A DNA stretch of 64,000 nt from Clostridia bacterium. Lineage in GTDB: Bacteria > Bacillota > Clostridia > Christensenellales > Aristaeellaceae. The stretch lies in assembly GCA_017534885.1 (NCBI GenBank), contig JAFXVR010000051.1:1-64000 (forward strand), given 5' to 3'. Position 1 is the first letter of the stretch; each line of letters opens with the position of its first letter. Below the pieces are notes generated by a model. The model saw nothing but the letters and a program-made list of their open reading frames with translations, made no database searches and was not told the DNA's origin. The position numbers and the translations under genes are program-made. Below, in pieces: positions 14,386 to 23,503 of this stretch.

Positions 14386-16188
14386 ATGGCAGCAAAGAAA
14401 GAAAAGAAACCGGCAAAATCGCCATCGGCCTTTGGCCGCCTGATGGAATACGCGGGCCGCTTCCGGGTGCTGACCTACCTGTCCTTAATCCTGTCAGCGC
14501 TGAGCAGCGTGCTGGCGCTGCTGCCCTTCGTGTTCCTTTGGCGAATCATCCGGGAAGTGCTGGAAGTTCAGCCGGACTTTTCCCGGGCCACCGGGATTGT
14601 CCGCAACGGCTGGATGGCCGTGCTGTTCGCTGTGCTGGCCTGGCTCGTGTATGTCAGCGCGCTGGTCTGCTCCCATGGCAGCGCCTTCCGCACGGCTGCC
14701 AACATGAAGAAAGTGCTGATGCGCCGCATCGCCCGCCTGCCCATCGGATTCGCGGACGAAATGGGCTCCGGCAAGGTGCGCCGGATCGTGACGGAGGTCA
14801 CCGGCTCCACGGAGACACTGCTGGCTCATAATCTCCCGGACATGGCGGGCGCGATCACGATGCCGCTGTGCATGCTCGTCATGCTGTTCCTGTACGACTG
14901 GCGTTACGGCGTCGCCTGTCTGATCCCGATCGCCCTGAGCTTTGCTGCCATGATGCGCATGGCGGGCCCGGCCATGCAGGAGGATATGCGGCTGTACCAG
15001 AACGCCCTGGAACGCATGAGCAACGAGGCGGTGGAGTATGTGCGCGGCATCCCGGTGGTCAAGACCTTTGGGCAGACCGTCTTCTCCTTCCACCGGTTCA
15101 AAGCGTCCATCGACGATTACTGCGAATTCTGTATGCACTATACCCGGATGATGCGCAAGTCCATGATCGGGTATACCGTGCTGATCAACAGCGCCTTTGT
15201 GTTTATCCTTGGCCTCACGCTGTTCCTGATCCGCGGAGAAAACTATCAGACGGATATCCTGCTGAACTTCCTGTTTTATGTGATCTTCACCCCTGCCATC
15301 GCAACGACCATGAACAAAGTGATGTTCATGAGCGAGAATGACATGAAGGTGAAGGACGCAGTAGCCAGGATGGACACGATCCTTAGCCTGCAGCCCCTGC
15401 CGGAGGCGGAGCGCGGACAGGAGCCGCACGGCGCGACCGTGGAACTGAAGGAAGTGACCTACCGGTACGCGCCTGATGCTCCGGCGGCGGTTTCGCATTT
15501 GTCCCTGAAAGCGGAACGAAATGAAATCGTCGCCATTGTCGGCCCCTCCGGCAGTGGAAAAACCACAGTAGCTGGCCTGATTTCCCGGTTTTTCGACCCG
15601 CAGGAAGGCCAGGTGCTCATCGGCGGCGTGGATGCGCGGCAGATTCCCAAAGATGTGCTGATGCGGCATGTGGCTTACGTCTTTCAGGACAGCCGCCTGC
15701 TCAAGCGCTCCATCGCGGACAATCTACGCATCGCAAAACCGGATGCCACCGAGAGCGAAATGATGGAGGCCCTGAAAAAGGCCCAGTGCATGGATATTCT
15801 TTCCCGTTTGCCGGAGGGGATCAACACCGTGTTGGGCAGCCAAGGAACGTATCTTTCCGGCGGTGAACAGCAGCGCATTGCCGTTGCCCGCGCCATGCTG
15901 AAGGATGCCGATATCGTGATCCTGGATGAGGCCAGCGCCTTTGCCGATCCGGAATGTGAGGCGCAGGTGCAGCTTGCTTTCCGGACGATGGCCAAAGGAC
16001 GGACGGTCATCATGATCGCCCACCGCCTCTCCACGGTCCGCAATGCTGATCGCATCTATGTGCTGAATAATGGAATGGCAGAAGAACAGGGTAAGCATGA
16101 AGACCTGCTGAAGAAGAACGGCCTGTATGCAGATATGTGGGCGGAATATCAGAAGGCAGTAGATTGGAAGGTAGGTGAAACGGCATGA
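14386..16188 (+). CDS. ABC transporter, membrane plus ATPase half, subunit 1 (YbtPQ/IrtAB-like)
   Basis: The 600-residue half-transporter has six membrane helices in about residues 30-320 and an ATPase domain from about 350. The ATPase motifs are Walker A GPSGSGKTT, signature LSGGEQQR, Walker B VILDEASAF and the H-loop AHRLS. It forms a heterodimer with the next gene, whose start overlaps its stop (ATGA). The paired exporter-fold arrangement with this type of membrane domain resembles YbtP/YbtQ and IrtA/IrtB, which import iron-siderophores despite their exporter fold. Import is inferred from that likeness and from the metal-related locus; multidrug export is the alternative. Confidence 0.85.
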   Translation: MAAKKEKKPAKSPSAFGRLMEYAGRFRVLTYLSLILSALSSVLALLPFVFLWRIIREVLEVQPDFSRATGIVRNGWMAVLFAVLAWLVYVSALVCSHGSAFRTAANMKKVLMRRIARLPIGFADEMGSGKVRRIVTEVTGSTETLLAHNLPDMAGAITMPLCMLVMLFLYDWRYGVACLIPIALSFAAMMRMAGPAMQEDMRLYQNALERMSNEAVEYVRGIPVVKTFGQTVFSFHRFKASIDDYCEFCMHYTRMMRKSMIGYTVLINSAFVFILGLTLFLIRGENYQTDILLNFLFYVIFTPAIATTMNKVMFMSENDMKVKDAVARMDTILSLQPLPEAERGQEPHGATVELKEVTYRYAPDAPAAVSHLSLKAERNEIVAIVGPSGSGKTTVAGLISRFFDPQEGQVLIGGVDARQIPKDVLMRHVAYVFQDSRLLKRSIADNLRIAKPDATESEMMEALKKAQCMDILSRLPEGINTVLGSQGTYLSGGEQQRIAVARAMLKDADIVILDEASAFADPECEAQVQLAFRTMAKGRTVIMIAHRLSTVRNADRIYVLNNGMAEEQGKHEDLLKKNGLYADMWAEYQKAVDWKVGETA

Positions 16189-17915
16189 AGCGGTATCTGA
16201 TGAAACGGTTTGCCCTGACGGAAAAGGGTGCCGCGGATATGCTCAGGGCGATCATCGCGGTGACACTCTCCAACATCGCCCTGATGACCCCCGTCTGGCT
16301 GCTGTTCGCGTTTACCGGGGATTATCTGGCCGGGACAGCCGCCGGGCGCTGGGCGTATTACCTGCTCTCTGCGGCGGCCTGCCTGATCCTGATCTTCCTT
16401 CCGAACTACTGGCAGTACAACGCTACGTTCTTCGCGACCTACGTTGAATCAGGCAAGCGCCGCATTTCCCTGGCGGAAAAGCTCCGGAAGCTGCCGCTGT
16501 CCTTCTTCGGGAAAAAAGACCTGGCGGATCTGACCAGCACCATCATGGCGGATGCCGAAACCCTGGAGCACGCCTCCTCCCACCAGATCCCGCAATTCTA
16601 CGGGAGCCTCATCTCCACGGTGCTGATCTGCATCGGCCTGTTCTTCTACAAATGGGAAATGGCCCTGGCGGCTGTATGGCCGATTCCCGTTGCCATCTTC
16701 ATCGTAGCGGCTTCCCGAAAGGTGCAGGCGCATTTCATCCGCAGACAGTCCGAATCCAAGGTGCGGCTGAACGACGCCGTGCAGGAGTTCATCGAGACCT
16801 CCCGCGACCTGAAGAGCTGCAACGCGGAGGACGCATATCTGGCGGAGCTGGACGGCAAAATTGACGACGTGGAAAAGAAAGCCATCGGCGCGGAGCTGGG
16901 CCAGGCGGCCTTCATCGTTTCAGCCCAGCTGATCCTGAAAATCGGCATCGGCACGGTTGCCGTTGTCGGCAGCGCCCTTCTCCTGCAAGACAGGCTGAAT
17001 GTGATGGAGTTCTTCTCCTTCCTGCTGGTGGCCTCCCGGCTGTATGAACCCATGAGCGGCAACCTCATCAACCTGGGCATGCTGAACCTGCTGACCGTTC
17101 CCGTGGAGCGGATGAACGAGATCACGGAGCATCCGGCCCAGATCGGAACGACGGACTTCCATCCGGCGGGATACGACATTTGCTTTGAAAACGTCGGATT
17201 CTCCTACGACCAGGACAAAACGGTCCTGCGGGATGTGTCCTTCACCGCAAAGCAGGGAGAAGTCACGGCGCTGGTCGGCCCCTCCGGCGGCGGAAAAACC
17301 ACCGTCTCGCGCCTGGCCGCCCGGTTCTGGGACATCGGCAAAGGCCGGATCACGGTGGGCGGGCAGGACATCTCCCATATTGATCCTGAAACCCTGCTGG
17401 GCGTGTATTCCATTGTGTTCCAGGATGTGACGCTGTTCAACAACAGCATCATGGAAAACATCCGCGTCGGGAAAAAAGACGCTTCGGATGATGAAGTATT
17501 GGCAGCGGCCCGCCTGGCCAACTGTGATGAGTTCGCGCTGAAGCTTCCCAACGGATACGCGACCGTCATCGGCGAGAACGGCAGCGAGCTGTCCGGCGGC
17601 GAGCGCCAGCGCATCTCCATCGCCCGGGCCTTCCTGAAGGACGCGCCGATCATCCTGCTGGACGAGGCCAGCGCCAGCCTGGACGTGGAGAACGAGACGG
17701 CCATCCAGGAGGCGCTCTCCCGGCTGATCCGGAACAAGACCGTAATCGTGATCGCTCATCGGATGCGCACCGTCAGCGGCGCGGACAAGATTGTGGTGCT
17801 GGCGGACGGAAAGGTCACTGAGGAAGGCCGGCCAGAGGAACTTTTTGCGCAGACGGACAGTTTATTCCGCCACATGGCCCAGTTACAGACTGCAAGTGCA
17901 GACTGGAGTATTTGA
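16185..17915 (+). CDS. ABC transporter half, subunit 2 (YbtPQ/IrtAB-like)
   Basis: The 576-residue partner has six helices (about residues 20-300), with SSHQIPQFYG in the coupling region, and an ATPase domain with GPSGGGKTT, LSGGERQR, ILLDEASASLD and AHRMR. Both ATPase halves have intact catalytic motifs, so both sites are probably active. No terminator is seen after it. The next gene, fba, has its own promoter. Confidence 0.85.
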   Translation: MKRYLMKRFALTEKGAADMLRAIIAVTLSNIALMTPVWLLFAFTGDYLAGTAAGRWAYYLLSAAACLILIFLPNYWQYNATFFATYVESGKRRISLAEKLRKLPLSFFGKKDLADLTSTIMADAETLEHASSHQIPQFYGSLISTVLICIGLFFYKWEMALAAVWPIPVAIFIVAASRKVQAHFIRRQSESKVRLNDAVQEFIETSRDLKSCNAEDAYLAELDGKIDDVEKKAIGAELGQAAFIVSAQLILKIGIGTVAVVGSALLLQDRLNVMEFFSFLLVASRLYEPMSGNLINLGMLNLLTVPVERMNEITEHPAQIGTTDFHPAGYDICFENVGFSYDQDKTVLRDVSFTAKQGEVTALVGPSGGGKTTVSRLAARFWDIGKGRITVGGQDISHIDPETLLGVYSIVFQDVTLFNNSIMENIRVGKKDASDDEVLAAARLANCDEFALKLPNGYATVIGENGSELSGGERQRISIARAFLKDAPIILLDEASASLDVENETAIQEALSRLIRNKTVIVIAHRMRTVSGADKIVVLADGKVTEEGRPEELFAQTDSLFRHMAQLQTASADWSI

Positions 17916-17968
17916 ACATGACTGTCAATGAATGCTGTGAAAGCAATGTGAAACAATCCCTCCCCCCC

Positions 17969-17997
17969 TTTTCAATCCCCCCGCCATGTGCTATAAT
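17969..17997 (+). promoter_or_regulatory. Promoter of fba
   Basis: A strong -10 box TATAAT (17992-17997) lies 17 bp after a weak -35 candidate TTTTCA (17969-17974). It sits in the only non-coding gap before the gene, with about 55 bp of leader to the ATG. Confidence 0.55.
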
Positions 17998-18054
17998 ACC
18001 TCTGTCGGACAGCGCTTGCTGTCCATCATCGGAAGGAAAAAGGAGGTCATTCCC

Positions 18055-19020
18055 ATGGCGATCGTCACCACTACCGAAATGTTCCGCAAGGCCTACGAGG
18101 GCGGCTATGCCATCGGCGCTTTCAACGTCAACAACATGGAGATCATCCAGGGCATCACCGAGGCGGCTTACGAGGAGAAGGCGCCCCTGATCCTGCAGGT
18201 GTCCGCCGGCGCGCGCAAGTACGCCAAGCATGTGTACCTGATGAAGATGATCGAGGCCGCTGTGGCGGATACCGACCTGCCCATCGCTGTGCACCTGGAC
18301 CACGGCCCCGACTTCGAGACCTGCAAGAGCTGCATCGACGGCGGCTTCTCCTCCGTGATGATCGACAAGAGCGGCCTGCCCTTTGAGGAGAACATCAAGG
18401 AAACCCGCCGCGTGGTGGAGTATGCCCACGATCACGGCGTGGTGGTCGAGGCCGAGCTGGGCACCCTGGCCGGCGTGGAAGACGACGTGAAGGTCGCCGC
18501 TGAGGATTCCTCCTACACCCGCCCTGAAGAGGTGGAAGAGTTTGTGACCCGCACCGGCTGCGACTCCCTGGCCATCGCCATCGGCACCAGCCACGGCGCT
18601 TACAAGTTCACCGCCGCCCAGTGCACCCGCAACGCGGACGGCATCCTGATTCCCCCGCCCCTGCGCTTTGACGTGCTGGAGGAAGTCTCCCGCCGCCTGC
18701 CCGGCTTCCCGATCGTCCTCCACGGCGCGTCCTCCGTGCCCCAGGAATTCGTGAAGATCATCAATGAGAACGGCGGCAAGATGCCCGACGCTGTGGGCAT
18801 CCCCGAGGAGCAGCTGCGCAAGGCCGCCACCATGGCTGTGTGCAAGATCAACATCGACTCCGACCTGCGCCTGGCCTTCACCGCCAATGTGCGCAAGCAC
18901 TTCTTCGAGCATCCGGATCACTTCGATCCCCGCCAGTACCTGAAGGATGCCCGCGACGGCATCAAGGTGATGGTGAAGCACAAGATCGTGGACGTGCTGG
19001 GCTGCAACGGAAAGGCGTAA
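18055..19020 (+). CDS. fba: Class II fructose-bisphosphate aldolase
   Basis: The 321-residue enzyme splits fructose 1,6-bisphosphate in glycolysis, using zinc. Motifs include GAFNVNNMEIIQGI at the N-terminus, VHLDHGPDFETC with metal-binding histidine, EAELGTLAGVED, GTSHGAYKF, and VLHGASSVP with the second metal histidine, followed by KINIDSDLR. Length and motif order match the family. The start is preceded by AAAGGAGGTC. The codons are strongly biased to C/G endings, as in highly expressed genes. Confidence 0.95.
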   Translation: MAIVTTTEMFRKAYEGGYAIGAFNVNNMEIIQGITEAAYEEKAPLILQVSAGARKYAKHVYLMKMIEAAVADTDLPIAVHLDHGPDFETCKSCIDGGFSSVMIDKSGLPFEENIKETRRVVEYAHDHGVVVEAELGTLAGVEDDVKVAAEDSSYTRPEEVEEFVTRTGCDSLAIAIGTSHGAYKFTAAQCTRNADGILIPPPLRFDVLEEVSRRLPGFPIVLHGASSVPQEFVKIINENGGKMPDAVGIPEEQLRKAATMAVCKINIDSDLRLAFTANVRKHFFEHPDHFDPRQYLKDARDGIKVMVKHKIVDVLGCNGKA

Positions 19021-19036
19021 ATTCAGCGTCCAAACA

Positions 19037-19062
19037 GGGGGAGAGCCCGTGAGGCCCTCCCC
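19037..19062 (+). terminator. Terminator-like hairpin after fba
   Basis: A G-rich arm (GGGGGAGAGCC) pairs with a C-rich arm (GGCCCTCCCC) across a short loop 17 bp after the stop. The tail is only moderately T-rich (TCATTCTTGTCT). Confidence 0.5.
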
Positions 19063-19104
19063 TCATTCTTGTCTGAAACTGTCTGATGAAAGGAAAGCCA
19101 AGAC

Positions 19105-20382
19105 ATGCTGAAGCAGTCTTTTACCCGCCCGCCCATGGGCTGGAACAGCTATGACAATTACGATACCAACATCAATGAGGCCGAATTCCTGCGCAGCTGC
19201 GAGGTGCTGCGGGAGAAGCTGCTGCCCTTCGGCTGGGAGTACGCGGTGATCGACATCCAGTGGTACGCCGCGAACACCGCCTCCATGCGCGACCGCTTCC
19301 AGTACATTCCCTTCGGCCAGGTGGCCATGGACGCTTACGGACGGCTTCAGCCTGACCCGGTCAAGTTCCCCTCCTCCGCGGGAGGCAGGGGCTTTGCGCC
19401 CATCGCGGAAAAGGTGCACGCCATGGGGCTGAAGTTCGGCATCCACATCATGCGCGGCATTCCCCGGGCGGCGGCGCATCAGCACCTGCCCGTCTTAGGC
19501 GCGGAGGTCACCGCGGACATGGTTGCCAACCCCTCCAGCATCTGCGGCTGGAACCCGGACATGTACGGCGTGCGGGACACCCCGGCAGGCCAGGCCTGGT
19601 ATGACAGCATCATCCGCCAGTACGCGGACTGGGGCGTGGACTACATCAAGTGCGACGACATCTGCAACACGAACCTCTATCCCAGCCATTTTGAGGCCGG
19701 GCATGAGATCGACATGCTCAAAAGGGCCCTCGACAAGGTGGAGCGGGACATCGTGCTCTCCCTCTCCCCCGGCCCGGCCCTGCTGGAGCAGAGCTGGCGC
19801 TACTGCGAGGACGCCAATCTCTGGCGCATCACGGACGACTTCTGGGACGACTGGAAGCTGCTGAAGGACATGTTCGTCCGCTGCGAGCGCTGGCAGGATC
19901 ATGTGCGGGAGGGCTGCTATCCCGACTGCGATATGCTGCCCCTGGGCACCATCGGCGAGATGTTCGGCAACGGCAAGCGCATCTCAAACCTCACCCCGGA
20001 GGAGCAGCGCACCATGCTGACCCTCTGGTGCATTTTCCGCTCCCCGCTGATGCTCGGCGCCAAGCTGACCGGCGGCGCCCTCGACAGCGAAACCCTCTCC
20101 CTGCTGACCCATGAGGCCGTGCTCTCCATGAACCTGGAGGGGCAGAAGGCCCGGCAGCTCTTCCGCAATGACCGGGAGGCCGCCTGGCGTTCCGCTGGCC
20201 CGGCGGGAGACTTCCTCGCCCTGTTCAACCTCTCCGACGAGCCCCGGGAGGTAGCCGCGCCCCTGCAAAGCCCGGCGGCGCTGTCAGAGCTCTGGACGGG
20301 AGCGAGTCTTCAGGCGGAGGGGGAAGCCCGGGCCGCGCTTCCGCCCCACGGCTGCGCCCTCTGGCGGGTGACGAAACTGTAA
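19105..20382 (+). CDS. GH27-type alpha-galactosidase, cytoplasmic
   Basis: The 425-residue protein has the clan GH-D signature PMGWNSYDNY near the start, the nucleophile region YIKCDD (Asp184) and the acid/base region RITDDFWDDW (Asp244/245), followed by a small C-terminal beta domain. The family releases alpha-galactose or related alpha-linked sugars. There is no signal peptide, so it acts on imported oligosaccharides. Middle segments (GIPRAAAHQHLPVL, MYGVRDTPAGQAWYDS) are typical of clostridial GH27-like proteins, some of which may prefer substrates other than alpha-galactosides. Confidence 0.83.
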   Translation: MLKQSFTRPPMGWNSYDNYDTNINEAEFLRSCEVLREKLLPFGWEYAVIDIQWYAANTASMRDRFQYIPFGQVAMDAYGRLQPDPVKFPSSAGGRGFAPIAEKVHAMGLKFGIHIMRGIPRAAAHQHLPVLGAEVTADMVANPSSICGWNPDMYGVRDTPAGQAWYDSIIRQYADWGVDYIKCDDICNTNLYPSHFEAGHEIDMLKRALDKVERDIVLSLSPGPALLEQSWRYCEDANLWRITDDFWDDWKLLKDMFVRCERWQDHVREGCYPDCDMLPLGTIGEMFGNGKRISNLTPEEQRTMLTLWCIFRSPLMLGAKLTGGALDSETLSLLTHEAVLSMNLEGQKARQLFRNDREAAWRSAGPAGDFLALFNLSDEPREVAAPLQSPAALSELWTGASLQAEGEARAALPPHGCALWRVTKL

Positions 20383-20395
20383 CCCGCGTTGGCAC

Positions 20396-20425
20396 TTGCT
20401 TTCCCTTGCCCATCCGTGGTACAAT
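20396..20425 (+). promoter_or_regulatory. Promoter of the HTH-ATPase-CYTH gene
   Basis: TTGCTT (20396-20401) and TACAAT (20420-20425) are separated by 18 bp in the gap after the GH27 gene. The ATG lies about 55 bp after the -10. Confidence 0.5.
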
Positions 20426-20480
20426 CAAAGGCAGGGGAAAGCGATTTTTACATCCGCATCAATCAGTGAGGGGTGATCTG

Positions 20481-21779
20481 ATGGACAAGCGTACACTCGG
20501 CAGGCGGATCGCGCTGCGCAGGCAGATGCTGCGCATGAGCCGCGAGGATCTGGCGGCCCGCATGGGGCTGGACGCGGGCATGGTGGCGGACTGGGAGGAA
20601 GGCCAGGCCTGGCCCGAGGTGAGCCAGCTCTCCGCCTTAGCCTCGGAGATGAACATCAGCCTGGACACCCTGCTGCGGGAGGACGCGCAGGTGAAGCAGA
20701 TCGCCAAGATCGTCATCACCGGCGGCCCCTGCGCGGGCAAGACCACGGCCATGAGCTGGATCCAGAACAACTTCACCGGGCGCGGCTGGACGGTGTTTTT
20801 CATCGATGAGACCGCCACGCAGCTGATGACCGGCGGCGCGCTGCTGACCTTGGCCGCCCACAACCGGGAGTACCAGCGGGCCCTGCTCTCCCTGCAGCTG
20901 GAGAAGGAGCGGGCCTTCACCGCCCTGGCCCGGGACGCCATGACCGACCGGGTGCTGATTGTGTGCGACCGGGGCGCGCTCGATAACCGCGCCTACATGA
21001 CCGAGGCGGAGTTCCAGTGGGTGCTGGGCGCGCTGGGCACGGACGAGGTAACCCTGCGGGACGACTATGACGCGGTCTTCCACCTGGTGACCGCCGCCAA
21101 GGGCGCTGAGCGCTTCTACACCACCGCCAACAATGCCGCCCGCTATGAGACCCCCGAGGAGGCCGTGCGGGTGGACAACCGCATCATCGCGGCCTGGACC
21201 GGGCATCCGCACCTGCGGGTCATCGGCAATGAGACGGCCTTTGACACCAAGATGGTGCGGCTGATGACCGAAATCAGCGCCTTCTTGGGCGAACCCATGC
21301 CGCTGGAGATCGAGCGCAAGTTCCTGATTGAGATGCCGGACGTGCGCGCCCTGGAAGCCCTCCCCAACTGCCAGCGGGTGGAAATCAGCCAGACCTACCT
21401 GCACACCGACGACGGCAGCGAGGTGCGCATCCGCCAGCGGGGCGACGCCGGCCACTTCATCTACTACCGCACCACCAAGCGCCCGGTGGAAGGAGCCAGG
21501 CGCGTGGAGATCGAGCAGCGCCTGACCCGGGACGAGTACCTCTCCCTGCTGGTGCAGGCCGATCCCGCCTGCCGCCCCGTGCGCAAGACCCGCTATTACC
21601 TTACCGAGATCGGCGTCACCTACGAGATCGACATCTACCCCGACCACAGCGACTGGGCGATCTTAGAGGTGGAGCTCTCCGACGAGAATCAGGAGATCGT
21701 CATCCCCGAAGGGCTGAAGGTCATCCGCGAGGTCACCGGGGAGAAGGAGTTCTCCAACCGGGCCATGGCGATGCAATAA
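20481..21779 (+). CDS. HTH-ATPase-CYTH three-domain fusion
   Basis: The 432-residue protein joins three domains. Residues about 1-65 are an XRE-type helix-turn-helix (RRIALRRQMLRMSREDLAARMG, split here as RRIALRRQM and SREDLAARMG). About 72-265 is a P-loop ATPase/kinase with GGPCAGKTTAMSW and a CDRGALDNRAYM Walker B-like region. About 273-432 is a CYTH domain with the diagnostic EIERKFLI, repeated acidic and basic tunnel residues (EVRIRQR, EIEQRL, YEIDIYPDH, ILEVEL). CYTH enzymes act on triphosphates using metal ions. ATPase-CYTH pairs are known to me, but an added HTH is unusual. It may be a nucleotide-sensing regulator or a kinase with a DNA- or partner-binding domain. Confidence 0.88.
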   Translation: MDKRTLGRRIALRRQMLRMSREDLAARMGLDAGMVADWEEGQAWPEVSQLSALASEMNISLDTLLREDAQVKQIAKIVITGGPCAGKTTAMSWIQNNFTGRGWTVFFIDETATQLMTGGALLTLAAHNREYQRALLSLQLEKERAFTALARDAMTDRVLIVCDRGALDNRAYMTEAEFQWVLGALGTDEVTLRDDYDAVFHLVTAAKGAERFYTTANNAARYETPEEAVRVDNRIIAAWTGHPHLRVIGNETAFDTKMVRLMTEISAFLGEPMPLEIERKFLIEMPDVRALEALPNCQRVEISQTYLHTDDGSEVRIRQRGDAGHFIYYRTTKRPVEGARRVEIEQRLTRDEYLSLLVQADPACRPVRKTRYYLTEIGVTYEIDIYPDHSDWAILEVELSDENQEIVIPEGLKVIREVTGEKEFSNRAMAMQ

Positions 21780-21791
21780 AGGAGGACACCC

Positions 21792-22940
21792 ATGCAATAC
21801 CGCCCCCTTGGAAAAACCGGCCTGATGGTCAGCGAAATCGGCTTCGGCGGAGAGTGGCTGGAGCGGCACGAAAAGAGCGAGTCCGTCGCTCTGATGAAGT
21901 ACGCCCACAAGCTGGGCGTCAACATTGTGGACTGCTGGATGCCTGACCCCAAGTCTCGGGATATCATCGGCGAGGCCATCGCGGAGGATCGCGCCGGGTG
22001 GATGGTACAGGGGCATATCGGCTCCACCTGCCAGAACGGGCAGTACACCCGCACCCGGGACGCGGCGCAGTGCCGCATCGCCTTTGAGGACCTGCTGGCC
22101 CGGCTGAAGACGGATTACATCGACCTGGGCATGATCCACTATGTGGACCAGGAGAGCGACTGGGAGCTGGTCTCCCATCCCGGCCCTTACCTGGATTATG
22201 TCATGGAGCTGAAGCGCCAGGGGAAGATCCGACACATCGGCCTGTCCACCCACAATCCCGTGATCGCCCAGAAGGCGGCGGAGAGCGGGCTGGTGGAGAT
22301 GATGCTCTTCAGCGTGAATCCCGCCTTTGACCTGATGCCGCCGACGGAGGATATCGACGACTATTTCGCGGATCAGTACGCGGAAGGCCTGGGCGGCGTC
22401 GACCCGGTGCGCCTGGAGATGTACAAGGTCTGCGAGCAGCGCGGCGTTGGCCTCACCTGCATGAAGCCCTACGCGGGCGGCCGCCTCTTTGATGAGAAGC
22501 GCTCCCCCTTCGGCGTGGCCCTGACCCCGGTGCAGTGCATCCATTACGCCCTGACCAAGCCCGGCGTGGCCTCCGTCCTCTGCGGCTATGACACGCCGGA
22601 GCAGGTGGACGCGGCAGTGGCTTACGAGACAGCACAGGACAGCGCCAAGGACTACGCCAGCGTGCTGGCCAGCGCCCCCAGGCACACCTTCACCGGCGGC
22701 GAGTGCACCTACTGCGGCCACTGCAAGCCCTGCCCCGTCGACATCGACATCGCCATGGTCAACAAGCTCTACGATCTGGCGGTCATGCAGCCCGAAGTCC
22801 CGGCCTCGCTGAGGCAGCATTACGCCTCCCTGACGCATCACGCGGACGAGTGCATCGGCTGCCGGGGCTGTGAGAGCCGCTGTCCCTTCGGCGTCCCCGT
22901 GGCCGGCCGAATGATCCGGACGGCTGAACTCTTTGCCTGA
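21792..22940 (+). CDS. Aldo/keto reductase with C-terminal 4Fe-4S ferredoxin domain
   Basis: The 382-residue protein has an AKR barrel (YRPLGKTGLMVSEIGFGG at the start) and a C-terminal domain with CTYCGHCKPCP and CIGCRGCESRCPF, two 4Fe-4S sites. In the catalytic region INIVDCWMPDPKSRD-like sequence, the usual tyrosine of D-x4-Y is missing, so chemistry may differ from a classical AKR. It starts 12 bp after the fusion gene and has a GGAGG site, so the two are probably co-transcribed. Clostridial anaerobes carry many such Fe-S AKRs of unknown substrate. Confidence 0.88.
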   Translation: MQYRPLGKTGLMVSEIGFGGEWLERHEKSESVALMKYAHKLGVNIVDCWMPDPKSRDIIGEAIAEDRAGWMVQGHIGSTCQNGQYTRTRDAAQCRIAFEDLLARLKTDYIDLGMIHYVDQESDWELVSHPGPYLDYVMELKRQGKIRHIGLSTHNPVIAQKAAESGLVEMMLFSVNPAFDLMPPTEDIDDYFADQYAEGLGGVDPVRLEMYKVCEQRGVGLTCMKPYAGGRLFDEKRSPFGVALTPVQCIHYALTKPGVASVLCGYDTPEQVDAAVAYETAQDSAKDYASVLASAPRHTFTGGECTYCGHCKPCPVDIDIAMVNKLYDLAVMQPEVPASLRQHYASLTHHADECIGCRGCESRCPFGVPVAGRMIRTAELFA

Positions 22941-22957
22941 AACGCGGGGCTGAAGCG

Positions 22958-23503
22958 ATGGAATACCTGCTTGAAACCGCGCGGCTGAGAGCCAGGGCTT
23001 TCCGCCCCGGGGACGCGGCGCGGCTGTACGCGATTCATCTGGAAGATAACGTCCGGCAGTGGATCCCCAATGAGAGCTACGCGGACTTGGCGGAAGCGGA
23101 GGACGCCGTCCGCTTTTTCGCTGACTGTGTAAACGCGGGCCGGCTGCCCTTTGTGCTGGCCGTCGAGACCCGGGAGGGAGAGCTGATCGGGGACACCGGC
23201 GTCAACGAGGTGGACGGCCAGCCGGGCGAGGTGGAGATCGGCTATGTGATCAGCGGGCGTTTCAGCGGACAGGGCCTCGCCACCGAGCTGGTGGGCGCGA
23301 TGACGGTTTTTGCCGCCGCCCGCTTCGGGGTCAGCGCCCTGTATGGCCGGGTGATGCGGGGCAACAGCGCCTCCGAAAGGGTGCTTCAAAAGAACGGCTA
23401 TGCCCTCGCCTGGGAGGAAACCGGCGCGGAGGACGATCCCTATGGCCGGGGGATGCTGGTGTATGTGAAGATAAGCGAAAAAAGCAAGGGGGCGGAACCG
23501 TGA
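22958..23503 (+). CDS. GNAT acetyltransferase (RimJ/RimL-like)
   Basis: The 181-residue protein has the N-terminal LETARLRARAF of ribosomal-protein-type acetyltransferases, EIGYVISGRFSGQGLATEL with the acetyl-CoA pyrophosphate loop, and RGNSASERVLQKNGY. The substrate is unknown. It begins 17 bp after the AKR gene, and its stop overlaps the GTG of the Nudix gene. Confidence 0.85.
   Translation: MEYLLETARLRARAFRPGDAARLYAIHLEDNVRQWIPNESYADLAEAEDAVRFFADCVNAGRLPFVLAVETREGELIGDTGVNEVDGQPGEVEIGYVISGRFSGQGLATELVGAMTVFAAARFGVSALYGRVMRGNSASERVLQKNGYALAWEETGAEDDPYGRGMLVYVKISEKSKGAEP

Noticed and set aside
14386..17915. Simple multidrug ABC exporter
   Set aside because: Not excluded by motifs, but the neighbours and the YbtPQ/IrtAB-like features make a metal-chelate transporter more likely. 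Kept as an alternative.
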